Below are positions 63,971-64,000 of a stretch of DNA of 64,000 nt, one piece after another. The translations under genes were made by a program, and so were the position numbers. Source of the stretch: Lacticaseibacillus paracasei subsp. paracasei (GTDB lineage Bacteria > Bacillota > Bacilli > Lactobacillales > Lactobacillaceae); assembly GCF_000829035.1 (NCBI RefSeq), contig NZ_AP012541.1, forward strand, positions 1,488,001 to 1,552,000. Direction: 5' to 3'. The notes beneath the pieces are model-generated. The model did no database searches, was not told the DNA's origin, and saw nothing but the letters and a program-made list of their open reading frames with translations. Numbering within the stretch: position 1 is the stretch's first letter; each line of letters starts with the position of its first letter.

Positions 63971-64000
63971 GTTTCTTTAATCACTGCGTCTAATGCGACC
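63964..64000 (-). CDS. C-terminal end of a gene upstream of rsmE, probably prmA (partial)
   Basis: The last 12 codons read ...VALDAVIKETA and stop at 63964-63966. Gene order (prmA-rsmE in Firmicutes) suggests the ribosomal protein L11 methyltransferase. The stop lies in the end of palindromic repeat copy H, as for dinG with copy C. Confidence 0.4.
   Translation of the reverse strand, partial: VALDAVIKETA

Noticed and set aside
1..64000. tRNA or rRNA genes
   Set aside because: No cloverleaf-like or rRNA sequence was recognised by eye; a covariance search would be needed to be sure.

Overview
The window is chromosomal DNA from a low-GC Gram-positive bacterium. Protein content, gene order and intergenic repeats fit the Lacticaseibacillus casei/paracasei/rhamnosus group best. 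The evidence is the mevalonate-pathway operon, RexA/RexB-type AddAB, two T-box leaders, a sigma-70 with a lysine/threonine/alanine-rich tail, and synteny with Bacillus blocks such as aspB-asnS-dnaD, phoH-ybeY-dgkA-cdd-era-recO-glyQS-dnaG-rpoD-trmK-nif3 and rel-dtd-amidase-hisS-aspS. Species assignment is an inference.

Layout. (1) 1-14.3 kb, minus strand: dnaD, asnS, aspB, a YpmB-like protein, dinG, addA and addB. (2) 14.6-17.5 kb, plus strand: mvk-mvaD-fni for isopentenyl diphosphate synthesis, with no phosphomevalonate kinase gene in the operon. (3) 18-29.9 kb, minus strand: RNA methyltransferases, a DUF59 protein, a tautomerase, nif3, trmK, rpoD, dnaG, glyS and glyQ. (4) 29.95-37.4 kb: a degenerate integrated element. 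It sits inside the glyQS T-box leader and is bounded by a 194-bp direct repeat (190/194 identical) that carries the glyQS promoter, Stem I region and T-box sequence. It holds a twice-frameshifted tyrosine integrase, a phage-type repressor, a small membrane peptide with a convergent antisense RNA signal (type I toxin-antitoxin-like), a stand-alone PASTA protein, an ISL3-family insertion sequence, a membrane protein and a lipoprotein. (5) 37.6-43.6 kb, minus strand: two tandem paralogous small genes, then recO, era, cdd, dgkA, ybeY, phoH, yqeY and rpsU. (6) 43.9-50.8 kb: PpsR-type regulator, nfo, yitT-like, msrB, aspS and hisS with its T-box. (7) 50.9-57.1 kb: a variable stretch with a pyrophosphatase-like gene, an oxidoreductase/SRPBCC pair, an XRE regulator, and an ABC transporter whose permease has an in-frame stop and whose ATPase is split by an IS5-family element. 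(8) 57.1-64 kb: HIT protein, SH3b amidase, HAD phosphatase, dtd, rel, rsmE and the end of a downstream gene, probably prmA.

Two families of long palindromic intergenic repeats are scattered through the window. The main one (about 120 bp, eight copies in five places) keeps its pairing while the arm sequences differ between copies, and it supplies the stop codon of one gene (dinG) and probably of a second at the window edge.

The most notable observations are the T-box-targeted integration, the covarying palindromes, and the msrB control region, where a perfect 24-bp inverted repeat places the -35/spacer in one arm, the -10 at the loop, and the ribosome binding site and start codon in the other arm.
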